This document shows, piece by piece, positions 38,811-47,599 of a stretch of 64,000 nt of DNA. Source of the stretch: Solidesulfovibrio sp. Lineage in GTDB: Bacteria > Desulfobacterota > Desulfovibrionia > Desulfovibrionales > Desulfovibrionaceae. How positions within the stretch are numbered: the first letter of the stretch is position 1; each line of letters starts with the position of its first letter. The stretch covers positions 40,001 to 104,000 of the forward strand of contig NZ_JBCFBA010000020.1 of NCBI RefSeq assembly GCF_038562415.1. Direction: 5' to 3'. A program made the position numbers and the translations under genes. The notes under the pieces were generated by a model, which saw only the letters and a list, made by a program, of their open reading frames with translations, had not been told where the DNA came from and did no database searches.

Positions 38811-39119
38811 ATGTCCCTGAAAAAAAAGCTTCTGAAGAGCAAGCCGATCTGCAAGGTCACCTTCACCCTGGCCAAGGAGCAAGCCAAGGCCGCGCGCGAG
38901 GTCCACCTCGTCGGCGAGTTCAACGATTGGGAAATCGGGGCCACGCCCATGCGCAAGCAGAAAGACGGCGCGTTTTCGGCCACCCTCGACCTCGCCACCG
39001 GCCGCGAGTACCAGTACCGCTACCTGATCGACGGCGACATCTGGATCAGCGATCCCGAGGCGGACAAGTACGCCTTTTCGCCCTTCGGCGACTGCGAAAA
39101 TTCCGTGGTCACGGTCTAG
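38811..39119 (+). CDS. Stand-alone CBM48/glycogen-binding domain protein (102 aa)
   Basis: Starts MSLKKKLLKSKPICK with AGGAGAA upstream. Residues 28-95 are a full E-set glycogen-binding domain like that of AMPK beta and isoamylases: VHLVGEFNDWE, PMRKQKDGAFSATLDL, GREYQYRYLIDG, IWISDPEADKY. No enzyme is attached. Such free modules bind alpha-glucans and may target a partner. A basic Lys-rich N-terminus of 15 residues precedes it. It is followed by a glycosyltransferase 79 bases on. Confidence 0.85.
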   Translation: MSLKKKLLKSKPICKVTFTLAKEQAKAAREVHLVGEFNDWEIGATPMRKQKDGAFSATLDLATGREYQYRYLIDGDIWISDPEADKYAFSPFGDCENSVVTV

Positions 39120-39198
39120 GCCCGCCGCTGCGCGACAGCCGGGCGCCTGGCCGGGATGCCTGTGGGGCAAGGGCCGGCGCGGCCAAGGCGACATCCCC

Positions 39199-40845
39199 AT
39201 GACCGCCCGGACGGAAACCGTCTGCCTCATCCATTCCCACCTGGGGCCGGCCCTTTCCCGCCTGGGCTGCCGGGTCGCGCACCTGGACCCGCCCGGCGGC
39301 ACGGCCAGCCTGCCGGAACTCCTCGCCGCCCTGCCCGAACCGCCGGACTGCGTGGTGCACCAGGAGCACCTGGGCCGACGCCTCGTGCTCACCGACCTGG
39401 CCGAGGCGCCCTGCCCCACGGTCTTCTGGTCCCTGGACACCCACCTCAACGCCTTCTGGCAGCGCCACTACGCCCAGGGCTTCAGCGCCGTGGCCACCAC
39501 CCAGCCCCATCTGCGGGCGAGGCTGGCCGCGCGGCCGTCCCGGCCCGCAGCCTGGATTCCCTGGCATGGCGCGGTCCGCCCCTTCGTCCCCCATGCCGTC
39601 CGCCCCGACGCCCTGGCCTTCGTCGGCCGGCTCACCCCCGAGCGCCACCGGCGGCGTTGGTTCCTGGAACACCTCGTCCGGTTCGGCCTGGCCCACCGCC
39701 AGGACGCCTTCGGGGAAGCGCTTGGCGCGGCCTACGACGCGGCCCGCGTCGTGCCCAACGAATGCATCGCCGGCGAGGTGAACCTGCGGCTTTTCGAGGC
39801 CGCTTCCAGCGGCTGCCTGCCGGTGACGCCGCGCGCGCCCGAGGGGGTGGAGGCACTTTTCGTCCCGGACCGGGAGGCCTTCTACTACGACGACGTGCTG
39901 GAACTCGACGAGCGGCTGGGTTTCGCCCTGGCCCATCCGGACCTGGCCGAGCGCCTGGGCCGGGCCGCCCGGGCCGCCGTGGCCGCGCGGCACCTGCCCG
40001 AACACCGGGCCGCCGCCCTGCGGGACCTCATGGCCGAGGCCGGCCCGCCGCCCAGCGGCCCCGAGGCCCGGGCCAGCACGGCCCTGGCGGTCTACCACCT
40101 CAACCGGGCCGGCCAGTTGGCCACGCCCCGAGCCGACATCTGGCGGCTTGTGGCCGACGCTCCGGGCACGCCCCCGGTCATGGCCGCCCGCCTCCAGTTG
40201 GCCCTGGCCGACGGCAACCGGGAGTTGACGGCCGCCCTGTGCGCCCTGTGCCTGACCCGGCCGGAACTTGCCGGCGACGCGCGAAGCGCCTGCGCCTGCG
40301 CCCTGGCCGCCCTGCGCCTGGGCGACGGGGCCACGGCGGCGCGGGCCTACGTGGGGTTGCTGGCCGCCTCGGGCCGGCGCGACGCGCCGCGTCTGCAGGC
40401 TCCCCGCGACTATCTGCTCTTTTTCGCCAAGGCCCTGGAGGGTGTCGGCGAGGTGGCCGCCCCGGGCATGCCGTTCGATCCGGCCATCCATCTGCCGGAA
40501 ACCGCCGCCCAGTGCCTGATCGCGGCCAAGGCGCCAGCCCCCCACGACCCGGAGATCGAACGGCGGCTGGAGGCGCTTTGGCGTCGTCTGCCCGGGACCG
40601 AGGCCGAACGGGTGGGCCTTCTCTCCGACCTGACCCTGCGCAAGCCCGACGACTGGTCCCTGGGCCTGGAGCTGGGTCTGGCCAACCTGCGGGGCTACCG
40701 CCTGGAGGCCGGCGTCGAGGAGGTGCGGCTGGCCGCGGCCACGGCGGCGCGGTTGGCTCAAAGCGAACGCTTCGCCAGGCGGCTGGCCGCCGCCGATCCG
40801 TCGGGAAGGCTCAGCCGCGCGGCCTTTGGCGGGCAGACCGCCTAG
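39199..40845 (+). CDS. Glycosyltransferase family 1-like protein with helical C-terminus (548 aa)
   Basis: Residues about 1-280 read as a GT-B glycosyltransferase of the CgeB/DUF3880 type: [29 protein letters not shown], then the donor-site stretch [16 protein letters not shown] and an 'E-A-FYY-D' region. The remaining 250 residues are Ala/Leu-rich helical repeats without clear TPR spacing. No signal peptide. Probably adds sugars to a surface or protein acceptor. Its stop overlaps the convergent acetyltransferase-like gene by four bases. Confidence 0.7.
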   Translation: [548 protein letters not shown]

Positions 40846-41549
40846 GCGTCGCCCACCGCCTCGTCCGTGACATACACCATTTCCCGATGCCCCTCGTGCG
40901 TCAGGCATCCGGATTGATGCAAACCGAATTTCTCGATGATTCTTTTCCCATCCTGCGAGACGACAACAGCGGCCAAACCGCGTTTCCCGACCGACGCGAC
41001 ATCCGCGGCAAAGGCTTTGACCAGGGCCCGGCTCGCAGCCGTTCCCTGAAATTGTCTTATGATGCCGAGATTGTATAAGTAGAAATAACTGCCGGCGGAA
41101 GCCGCTTCCGGCTCCGGCGCGATCTGTTTTCTGCTCGTCAGCCTCTCCGGAGCATTTTTCATCAGGGAAAACGTGTCTCGCGAGATCGGGTGGAACCCCG
41201 TATAGCCGATGGGCATGCATCTCCCCCCCACCCTGACCATCCACAATCGAAATCCCCGGGGAAATACCGAAACCGCTTTTCGCAAATGGCCGTATTCCTC
41301 GCGGGAAGCGGGCTCGGCGTAGCAGGCCCAATCCGCGGCCAAGAGGGCCAGGATAAACTTGCGCAACACGGCTAAAGCTTCCAGACCGTTTGCAACAGAC
41401 GCCTCTTCCAAGACAAACGAAAAGACCTCCCCCTCGTCGCGGCTTGTTTTCTCCCATGAGGCAATGCGCCTGGCTTCAGCGTGAAGCCAGGCGGTCATTG
41501 CTTCCCGCGACGGAAACTCAGGGATGTCTTCCAACGGATGACACGGCAT
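40842..41549 (-). CDS. GNAT-like acetyltransferase, atypical base composition (235 aa)
   Basis: Start MPCHPLEDIPEF at 41549 has AAGGAG at six bases; an upstream ATG at 41579 (MLENIGK) has only GGGAAG very close. The C-terminal half looks like GNAT: YLYNLGIIRQFQGTAASRALVKAFAADV (acetyl-CoA loop Q-x-x-G-x-A), VVVSQDGKRIIEKFGLHQ and a final MVYVTD strand. The gene is visibly richer in A/T than all neighbours (runs such as TGTATAAGTAGAAATAA), suggesting recent acquisition. Substrate unknown. Confidence 0.7.
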   Translation of the reverse strand: MPCHPLEDIPEFPSREAMTAWLHAEARRIASWEKTSRDEGEVFSFVLEEASVANGLEALAVLRKFILALLAADWACYAEPASREEYGHLRKAVSVFPRGFRLWMVRVGGRCMPIGYTGFHPISRDTFSLMKNAPERLTSRKQIAPEPEAASAGSYFYLYNLGIIRQFQGTAASRALVKAFAADVASVGKRGLAAVVVSQDGKRIIEKFGLHQSGCLTHEGHREMVYVTDEAVGDA

Positions 41550-41614
41550 CCCGCTCTCCTTGCCGATGTTCTCGAGCATCGCTTCCCGCTGGGATCGAAC
41601 CGCGCGAGGCCCTG

Positions 41615-42712
41615 TTACGGCCGGTAGGCCGGCAGGCTGCCCTCGCCCCCCGGGGCGGTGAGGATGAACACGTCCATGCGCAGGCCCACGGGCAAGGCCG
41701 CCGGCTCGTCGACATCGACCAGGGTTTCCAGGATGCGGGTGTCGTTTTTCTCGGCCGGGTCGTCGGTGCGGACGTTTTTCTTGCCGAGGATGCCGGCCAC
41801 CCGGGACACGTGGCCGACAAAGCGCCGGTCGCCGTAGGCCTCGGCCATGAGCAGGGCCTTCTGGCCCACGGCCACCCTGTCGATGTCGCGCTCGTCCACG
41901 TCGGCGCGCACGCGCAGCCGGCTGACGTCGCCGACCGTGACCACCGGCGTGTCGAAGGACACGGACACCATCTCGCCGGCCCGGCGGTGCTTGCGCAGGA
42001 CCACGCCGTCGATGGGCGAGCGGATGACGCCCTTCTCGGCCAGGGCCCGGGCTTCCTCCAGCCTGGCCCGGGCCTGGCCCACCTCGGCCAGGGCCCGCTT
42101 GACGTCCTCCTCCCGGGTCGGGTCGTCCACGAGCCGGAAGCGCTGGCGGGCGGCGTCCAGGCGCTCGGTGGCCACCTTGTATTCGCGCTCGGCCCGGTCG
42201 GCCTCCTCCTTGGAGAGCACTTCGCGGGATAACAGCCGCCGGCGGCGCTCGTGTTCCACCCGGGCCACGTCCAGGACGGCCCGGGCCTCGTCCACGGCCG
42301 CCCGGGCCTCCTTGCGCTCCATATCCCGGGCGCCGGCCACAACCTTGGCGAAGGCGGCCTCGCTGGCGGCCAGCCCCTGCTCGGCCGCCTCCACCCTCGC
42401 CGGCAGCTCGTCGGCGGCGAGCCGCGCCAGCACCTGGCCCTGGCGCACCCGGTCGCCCTCCTCCACCAGCACGTCCTTGATCTTTCCGGCCAGGTCGAAG
42501 CCCAGGCGCATCTCCTCGGAAAGCGGCTCCACCCGGCCCGGGGCGGCGGGCGCGGCGGGCGCGGTCGGCGCGGCCGGTGCCGGTGCGGGCGCGGCCGTTT
42601 CGACGCGGGGCGAGGGCGTTCGCGCCTTGCCGGCCCCGCTTCGCGACATCCACCAGGCCCCGGTCGCCACCATGGCGGCGGCGACGAGCAACAACACCAG
42701 GCGCTGCCTCAC
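41615..42712 (-). CDS. HlyD/DevB-type membrane fusion protein (365 aa)
   Basis: N-terminal anchor helix 5-22, then a Pro/Ala-rich linker to about 60. Barrel-sandwich halves GFDLAGKIKDVLVEEGDRVRQGQVLARL and GVIRSPIDGVVLRKHRRAGEMV flank a long hairpin coiled coil (about 105-235). A C-terminal beta-barrel follows, ending in ALPVGLRMDVFI. It bridges an inner-membrane ABC transporter to an outer-membrane channel. Overlaps the ATPase gene by ATGA; no TolC gene is adjacent. Confidence 0.88.
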   Translation of the reverse strand: MRQRLVLLLVAAAMVATGAWWMSRSGAGKARTPSPRVETAAPAPAPAAPTAPAAPAAPGRVEPLSEEMRLGFDLAGKIKDVLVEEGDRVRQGQVLARLAADELPARVEAAEQGLAASEAAFAKVVAGARDMERKEARAAVDEARAVLDVARVEHERRRRLLSREVLSKEEADRAEREYKVATERLDAARQRFRLVDDPTREEDVKRALAEVGQARARLEEARALAEKGVIRSPIDGVVLRKHRRAGEMVSVSFDTPVVTVGDVSRLRVRADVDERDIDRVAVGQKALLMAEAYGDRRFVGHVSRVAGILGKKNVRTDDPAEKNDTRILETLVDVDEPAALPVGLRMDVFILTAPGGEGSLPAYRP

Positions 42713-43425
42713 GGCTGTCCCCCTGCCTCGGCCACGATGCGGCCGTCCTCGATGCGGATGACCCGGTCCGCGAATTCGGCGATGCGCGGGTCGTGGGTGA
42801 CGATGACCACGGACCGGCCGTGGGTCACGGCCAGCTCGCGCAGCAGCCCGATGACGGCGCGGCCGGTCTCGGAATCGAGGGCCGCCGTGGGCTCGTCGGC
42901 CAAGAGGATCTCCGGCTCGGCCACCAAAGCCCGGGCGATGGCCACGCGCTGCTTCTGGCCGCCGCTTAAGTCCCTGGGCAGCACCCGGGCCTTGTCGGCC
43001 AGCCCGACCGAAGCCAGGGCCTCCAGGGACCGCGCCTGGGCGTCGTGGCCGGTCAGGCCGCGCAAATCCAGGGCCACCCGCACGTTTTCCACGGCGTAGA
43101 GCGTGGGAAAGAGGTTGTAGCCCTGGAAAATGAAGCCGATATGGGCCAGGCGCACCCTGGCCAGCTCCCGCTCGGCCAGGCCGGCCGTCTCCCGGCCCAT
43201 GACCGTGACGCTGCCGGCCGTGGGCGAGAGGATGCAGCCGAGGATGGACAGCAGCGTGGTCTTGCCCGAGCCCGACGGGCCCATGAGCAGCGCCACCTCG
43301 CCGGCGGCCACGGACACGTCCACCCCGCGCAGGGCCGGCACCTCGACCTTGCCCAGCCTGAACGTCTTGGCCACGCCCACGGCCGCAAGCAGCGTCTCCC
43401 CGGCGGCCACGGGCTCAGGCTCCAC
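42709..43425 (-). CDS. ABC transporter ATP-binding protein, DevA/LolD-like (238 aa)
   Basis: Walker A GPSGSGKTT at 49-57, Q-loop IFQGYNLFPTL, signature LSGGQKQR at 153-160, Walker B ILLADEPT and H-loop VIVTHDPRI. It powers the neighbouring DevC-like permease. Overlaps both partner genes (10-12 bases with the permease, ATGA with the HlyD gene), so subunits are made in step. Confidence 0.93.
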   Translation of the reverse strand: MEPEPVAAGETLLAAVGVAKTFRLGKVEVPALRGVDVSVAAGEVALLMGPSGSGKTTLLSILGCILSPTAGSVTVMGRETAGLAERELARVRLAHIGFIFQGYNLFPTLYAVENVRVALDLRGLTGHDAQARSLEALASVGLADKARVLPRDLSGGQKQRVAIARALVAEPEILLADEPTAALDSETGRAVIGLLRELAVTHGRSVVIVTHDPRIAEFADRVIRIEDGRIVAEAGGQP

Positions 43426-44545
43426 GGAAGACCATGGCCGGGTCGATGGTCGTGACCTTGCGGATGGAGACCAGGCCGGCGGTCACGCACATGATCACGG
43501 TCAGAAAAAAAAGCCCCACGGACAAAACCGGCGGCAGCACGATGGAAGCGCCCCCCCGGGCGGCCAGGTCGACCAGGAAAAAGCTGATGGCGATGCCGCA
43601 GACGTAGCCGACCAGGGCGGCGGCCACGGCCTGGGTGACGATGATGCGGTGGATGTAGGAGCCCGGCGCGCCCATGGCCCGCAGCGTGCCGAATTCCGGC
43701 AGGTGGTCCATGGTGGTGGCGTAGAGCGTCTGGGCCACCACCACGCCGCCGACCACGAGCCCGAGGCTCGCGGCGATAAGCAGGGCCATGCCGGCGCCGG
43801 TGGTGAACATCCAGTAGTGGCGGGTCAGCCCGGCGAACTCCTCCCGGGTGAACACGTCCACGTCGCGCACACCGCGGCGGATGGCCTCGCGCAGGGCCTC
43901 GGCCGTGACCCCGGGGACCGGCCGGGCCAGGACGTAGGTGCACTCGCCGTCGGCCAGGCCGGTGTAGCGCAAGGCGTTTTCGTAGGTCGTGAAGATGTAG
44001 GGCGAGGTGGTAAACGAGCGGATGCCGGAGGTTTCGGCCACCACGCGCGCCCGGCGGTCGCCGATCTCGGCCCGGTCGCCCACGCCCGTGATGCCGAGCT
44101 TGTCGAAATAGAGCCTGTCCACGGCCACGGTGTCGGGCAGGCGCAGGGCGGCCAGGCCGCCGGGGGCGACGTCCCAGGGCCGCCCCAGGCCGGAACCCGG
44201 GTCGAAGCCGACGATTTCCACGGATTCGCGGCCGCCGGCCGGCTTTTTCCAGTTGGCGAAGCGCACGATGACCCGCTCGGCCCGGGCCAGGCCGGGCACG
44301 CCCAGGATCTGGTGGAACTTGCTTGGCGGCAGGGGATGGGTGACGTCGAAGTTGCGCACCCCGCGCGAGGCCACCCAGACCTCGGCCTCGGTGTTGTCGA
44401 TCACGCAGGTGGTGGCCCGGGTAAAGCCCACGAACAGCCCGCCCTGGACGGCGATGAGCACCACGGCGAAGACGACGCCGGTGAGCGTCACGGCCAGGCG
44501 CACGCGGTCGTGCAGGAGGTTTCGCAGCGCGATGCGGATGGTCAT
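43415..44545 (-). CDS. ABC transporter permease, DevC/FtsX-like (376 aa)
   Basis: Helix about 17-37, large periplasmic domain 40-250, then three helices about 255-280, 300-325 and 340-362: the MacB/FtsX layout. The opening MTIRIALRNLLHDRVRLAVTLTGVVFAVVL and the DHLPEFGTLRAMGAPG segment match DevC-type permeases. First gene of the permease-ATPase-HlyD operon. Likely exports a lipid, glycolipid or peptide; the substrate is not evident. Confidence 0.88.
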   Translation of the reverse strand: MTIRIALRNLLHDRVRLAVTLTGVVFAVVLIAVQGGLFVGFTRATTCVIDNTEAEVWVASRGVRNFDVTHPLPPSKFHQILGVPGLARAERVIVRFANWKKPAGGRESVEIVGFDPGSGLGRPWDVAPGGLAALRLPDTVAVDRLYFDKLGITGVGDRAEIGDRRARVVAETSGIRSFTTSPYIFTTYENALRYTGLADGECTYVLARPVPGVTAEALREAIRRGVRDVDVFTREEFAGLTRHYWMFTTGAGMALLIAASLGLVVGGVVVAQTLYATTMDHLPEFGTLRAMGAPGSYIHRIIVTQAVAAALVGYVCGIAISFFLVDLAARGGASIVLPPVLSVGLFFLTVIMCVTAGLVSIRKVTTIDPAMVFRGA

Positions 44546-44710
44546 GGCCAGCTGCCGGATACGCGAACCGCCGGCCCCTCGGCGCTACCCCATCGCAAGC
44601 CCCCCGTAAAGGGGCAATCGCGGCGGCGTGGACGCGGCCCGGTCCGGACGGCGGCCCCCTGCGGGAAGCCGTCAGGCACGAAGCGCCGGCCGGCATTGCG
44701 GCCAAACGCC

Positions 44711-44750
44711 AAAAAACAAAAACGACGCTGCCCGATACAACGTCGTTTTT
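44711..44750 (-). terminator. Rho-independent terminator or attenuator
   Basis: Perfect 10-bp stem (44718-44727 with 44741-44750), 13-base loop, followed on the minus strand by T5-G-T6. It could end the SGNH gene message from 45026, or act as an attenuator between the candidate promoter at 44869-44885 and the exporter operon. Confidence 0.75.
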
Positions 44751-44868
44751 GCCGCCAGACACGGAAACCAGAAGCCGATCCCTGCGGAAGCGCCAGGATG
44801 CCGGCCGGCCAGGAGGAGGACACCCCATCCGGCCGCGCATCCTTGGGAACTGGGGTCGCCTGGGCTAT

Positions 44869-44885
44869 TACAAAAGCCGTGCCAA
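44869..44885 (-). promoter_or_regulatory. Sigma-54-like (-24/-12) promoter candidate
   Basis: Minus-strand TTGGCACG-N4-TTGTA: the -24 element is perfect, GG and the -12 G are ten bases apart, and one base differs from TTGCA. It would drive the DevC-DevA-HlyD operon with a leader of about 310 bases. Confidence 0.45.
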
Positions 44886-45025
44886 TGCCGTGGCGACCCG
44901 CCGATGGCCCGGATGCGCGCGGCAACCGGCCGGCAAGCGCCTCCGCTGACGGACATTTTCGTCGGTGGGGCGACAATTTGGTAGGACGCGCGGCCGCGGC
45001 GGGGAAAGCGCGAAAGCCGTCCCGG

Positions 45026-46315
45026 TCAGCGCGGCGGGCAGCCGGCCACGAGGGCTTCGGCGGCGGCGGCGATGGCCGCGACCGGAACGAGTTCGGCCGG
45101 CGGGATGGGCTCGAAGGCCGGCGCGGCCTCGGGGCAGGCCCCGCCCAGGCCCGGCCGGCCGAACCAGCGCCCGGCCAGGGCCTTGGCCACCAGATCGCCG
45201 ACCCAGGCGTTGCCCTCGGGGCTAAAGTGGGTGTCGCGGCCGGAATAGGTGCCCTGGCCGTCCGGAGTCGTCCCGGCCAGGCAGGGGGCGAGGTCGAGGA
45301 TGTCTTCCTGGGGCAGGCCGACCTGGCGGGCCAGTTCCCGCGTGACCCGCCCGGGCAGGCCCGAATCGAAGGCGGCCGGGTCCTGGCCCAGGTCCTTGGC
45401 GGCTTGCCGGCCGATGTCCGGGGCCACGGCCGCTTCCGGCGGCGAGAGCATGACCAGCACGGGCTTGCCCGAGGCGCGAAGCCGGGCCGCCGTGGCCAGC
45501 AGCAGTTCGTACCAGGCGATGTCGTTTTTGTAGGCGAACAGGGTGTCGCGGAAATACGGTTTCATGGTGGAGCGGCGCTCGGCAGCCATTTGCGCCGGGG
45601 AAAGCGGCAGAAGCGAGCGGTAACGGGGGTCGGCGCCGTCGGGCAGGACGCCGAGCGTCTCCAGGTCGGGCAGAAAAAGCAGCCGCCGCAGCTCCTTGTC
45701 GCTTTGCAGCTTGAAAAGGACCTGGGCCTTGATGAAGTCCATGAACCGGAACGGGTATTGGTGCGGCACCAACGTATACGGGCCGTAGGCCAGGCCCAGG
45801 CGGCAGAGATCGGCCAGGCGTTCGTTCCAGGCGGCCGGGTCGTAGGGGGTCTCGCGCACGTCGTTGAAGTCGTTGCCGGTATACACGTTGAAAACCACGG
45901 CATCGTATTCCAGGGCCTGGCTCCAGAAATACAGGCGCTCCAGGTAGCCGGGGAAGGAGATGGAGGGAAAGCCCAGGTTGACCACCTCGACCTTGCGGTC
46001 GAGGCCCAGGGCGTTGAGTTGCTTTTCCAGGGCGGCGCACAGGCCGAACTCGGGCTTGGTCACGGAAAAGGTGAAGGAATCGCCGAAGGCCAGGATGCGG
46101 AAGACACCGGCCGGTTTTTTCTTGGTCACCACGTCGTGGTGGTCGTTAAGCAGCATCGCCTCCAGGGAATAGGACGCGGCGCCCGGCCCGGCGTAGGAAT
46201 AGACGTGCTCCTTTTCGTAGTTGCGGAAGACGAAATCCACGACGAGGCATACGGCCAGGATCTGGACGGCGACGAGGGACACGATGCCGAAAAGGCGAAG
46301 CAGGCGGCGTTTCAT
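45026..46315 (-). CDS. Membrane-anchored SGNH hydrolase-like protein (429 aa)
   Basis: Start MKRRLLRLFGIV; a TTG 18 bases upstream is less likely. Signal-anchor helix about 8-30. SGNH blocks: FRILAFGDSFTF (Ser80), NLGFPSISFPGYL, VYTGNDFND (Asn), and the C-terminal RDTHFSPEGN with the catalytic Asp-x-His. This layout is shared with AlgX/DltD-like O-acetyltransferase-type proteins as well as esterases. Probably acts on surface polysaccharide in the periplasm. Downstream of a lipoprotein gene on the same strand. Confidence 0.78.
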   Translation of the reverse strand: MKRRLLRLFGIVSLVAVQILAVCLVVDFVFRNYEKEHVYSYAGPGAASYSLEAMLLNDHHDVVTKKKPAGVFRILAFGDSFTFSVTKPEFGLCAALEKQLNALGLDRKVEVVNLGFPSISFPGYLERLYFWSQALEYDAVVFNVYTGNDFNDVRETPYDPAAWNERLADLCRLGLAYGPYTLVPHQYPFRFMDFIKAQVLFKLQSDKELRRLLFLPDLETLGVLPDGADPRYRSLLPLSPAQMAAERRSTMKPYFRDTLFAYKNDIAWYELLLATAARLRASGKPVLVMLSPPEAAVAPDIGRQAAKDLGQDPAAFDSGLPGRVTRELARQVGLPQEDILDLAPCLAGTTPDGQGTYSGRDTHFSPEGNAWVGDLVAKALAGRWFGRPGLGGACPEAAPAFEPIPPAELVPVAAIAAAAEALVAGCPPR

Positions 46316-46429
46316 GGCTGGCGGGGCTGGCAAGAGGGTTGGCCGCCGGGCGCGAAAAGGCCGGCCCGGCCCGAAAACGGTCGGCGCACCCTACGCGGGC
46401 GGACCTTGGCTGGCAAGGCGCCGCGCGGC

Positions 46430-46966
46430 CTAGTTCTTGCGGAGCGCGCCTTCGCCGGCGAAAAAGACCGACCCGGCCGGCGCCGGCCCCTTGGCCCCCA
46501 GGGCGCTTCGGGCCGTGCCCGAGCCGTACACGGCCTTGTAGCCGAAGGACACGGCGTAGTTGCCGGCGGCGGCCCCGGCCGGGGAGAGCACGAACTCGAA
46601 GGGCACGGCCGCGTCCGGCGTGACCGCCATGGGCGGAAACGGCTTTTCGGCCGTGGCCAGGACCTTGCCGGCCGGGTCGCGCAGATAGGCGGCGAAGGTC
46701 AGCTCCTCCACCCGGTCGACCCAGGGCGGCAGGTCGGTGGTCACGGGCGTGGCCCGGCCACGGATGACGTAGGCCTCGCCGGACAGGGCGCCGGTGAAAT
46801 CGAAGCGCCAGAATTTCATGGCCACTTCGGTGGGCGGCTCGGCCACCAGGGGCCGCGACGGCAAGTGGGAAACCGACAGCGACGAGCAGGCGGCAACGGC
46901 GAAAAGCAGCCAGCCCACGGCCCCAACCGGCCAAAACAGGCGCAAGGCATGTCCCATCCAGGCCAT
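46430..46966 (-). CDS. Lipoprotein of unknown function (178 aa)
   Basis: N-terminal helix ending in a lipobox (LLFAVAACSS, Cys27), so a lipid-anchored exported protein. The mature part is beta rich, with EAYVIRGRATPV and FEFVLSPAGAAAGNYAVSFGYK resembling an immunoglobulin-like sandwich. Codirectional with the SGNH gene (114 bases later) and the YkgJ gene (33 bases earlier). Function unknown. Confidence 0.7.
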   Translation of the reverse strand: MAWMGHALRLFWPVGAVGWLLFAVAACSSLSVSHLPSRPLVAEPPTEVAMKFWRFDFTGALSGEAYVIRGRATPVTTDLPPWVDRVEELTFAAYLRDPAGKVLATAEKPFPPMAVTPDAAVPFEFVLSPAGAAAGNYAVSFGYKAVYGSGTARSALGAKGPAPAGSVFFAGEGALRKN

Positions 46967-46999
46967 CTCCGTCCTCCCTTGTTCCCGTGTGTCCGCCGG

Positions 47000-47599
47000 C
47001 TATTGACCGGCCGGGCCGGCCAGGATCATCTCGGCCAGCGTCATGTCCACCTTGGGCGGCCTGCCCGGCTTGGCCCCCCACAGCTCCATTTCCAGCGCCG
47101 CCAGGCGCTTTAAAAGCGGCGTGCGGTCCATGGCCTTGACCCCGGGCCTTGCGGCGACGAGGCGCTGGCACGGGCCGCAGCCCGGAAACTCCCGCACGCC
47201 CATGGCGCCGATGAGCACGTTGGGCACGCCGTGCAGCCGGCAGATCATGAGCCGGTGGCCGTAGAGGCCGCACAGCCCGTCGTCGTTGAGCGGGCACATG
47301 ACCCGGGGCGTCTCGCCGCGCGCCAGCGCCTCGCGGCAGGCCGCCACATAGGCCTTGGCCCGGGCGACGTAGGCCTCGCGGCGCTCGGCCGGCAGGGCGT
47401 CCAGGCCGGCCCGCAGGTAGAGCCACTCGGCGTGGGTGTGGTGCTGAAAAAAGCTCAGGCAGCAATTCTCGGCGCAACCGGCGCAGGAAAGCCCGGCCGT
47501 GGCCGCCGCGGCGGCGTAGGCCTTGTCCATGTCGGCATACAGGGTCGCCAGCTTGGCCAAAACGACCCGGCGGCGCGAAGCGGGAAACGATACGCTCAC
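47000..47599 (-). CDS. YkgJ-family Cys-rich metal-site protein (199 aa)
   Basis: GTG start overlapping the aroK stop (GTGA). Cysteine pattern typical of the YkgJ (UPF0153) family: CAGCAENCC, then CPLNDDGLCGLY with RLMICRLHG, and later CGPCQ. The family is predicted to bind zinc or iron, with a role not established. The C-terminal part is helical, with a Lys/Pro-rich PGRPPKVDMTL segment. Coupled to shikimate kinase by overlap, without a known functional link. Confidence 0.8.
   Translation of the reverse strand: MSVSFPASRRRVVLAKLATLYADMDKAYAAAAATAGLSCAGCAENCCLSFFQHHTHAEWLYLRAGLDALPAERREAYVARAKAYVAACREALARGETPRVMCPLNDDGLCGLYGHRLMICRLHGVPNVLIGAMGVREFPGCGPCQRLVAARPGVKAMDRTPLLKRLAALEMELWGAKPGRPPKVDMTLAEMILAGPAGQ

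Larger units (their letters stand above)
44546..45025. other. 480-base gap upstream of the exporter operon, no convincing gene
   Basis: No ORF here has both a ribosome site and protein-like composition. The gap contains a terminator-like hairpin (44711-44750) and a sigma-54-like promoter (44869-44885), both oriented for the minus strand. The sequence is somewhat richer in A/T around 44700-44760 and 44855-44885. Confidence 0.6.

Noticed and set aside
41591..41601. tRNA T-loop-like GGTTCGATCCC on the minus strand
   Set aside because: No matching acceptor stem, D-loop or anticodon arm within 75 bases; lies between the HlyD and acetyltransferase genes.
44542..44976. 144-aa ORF upstream of the DevC-like gene whose stop overlaps its ATG (ATGA)
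   Set aside because: Arg/Pro/Ser-rich, no family signature, interrupted by a strong terminator-like hairpin; overlap likely by chance, though it remains the best ORF in this gap.
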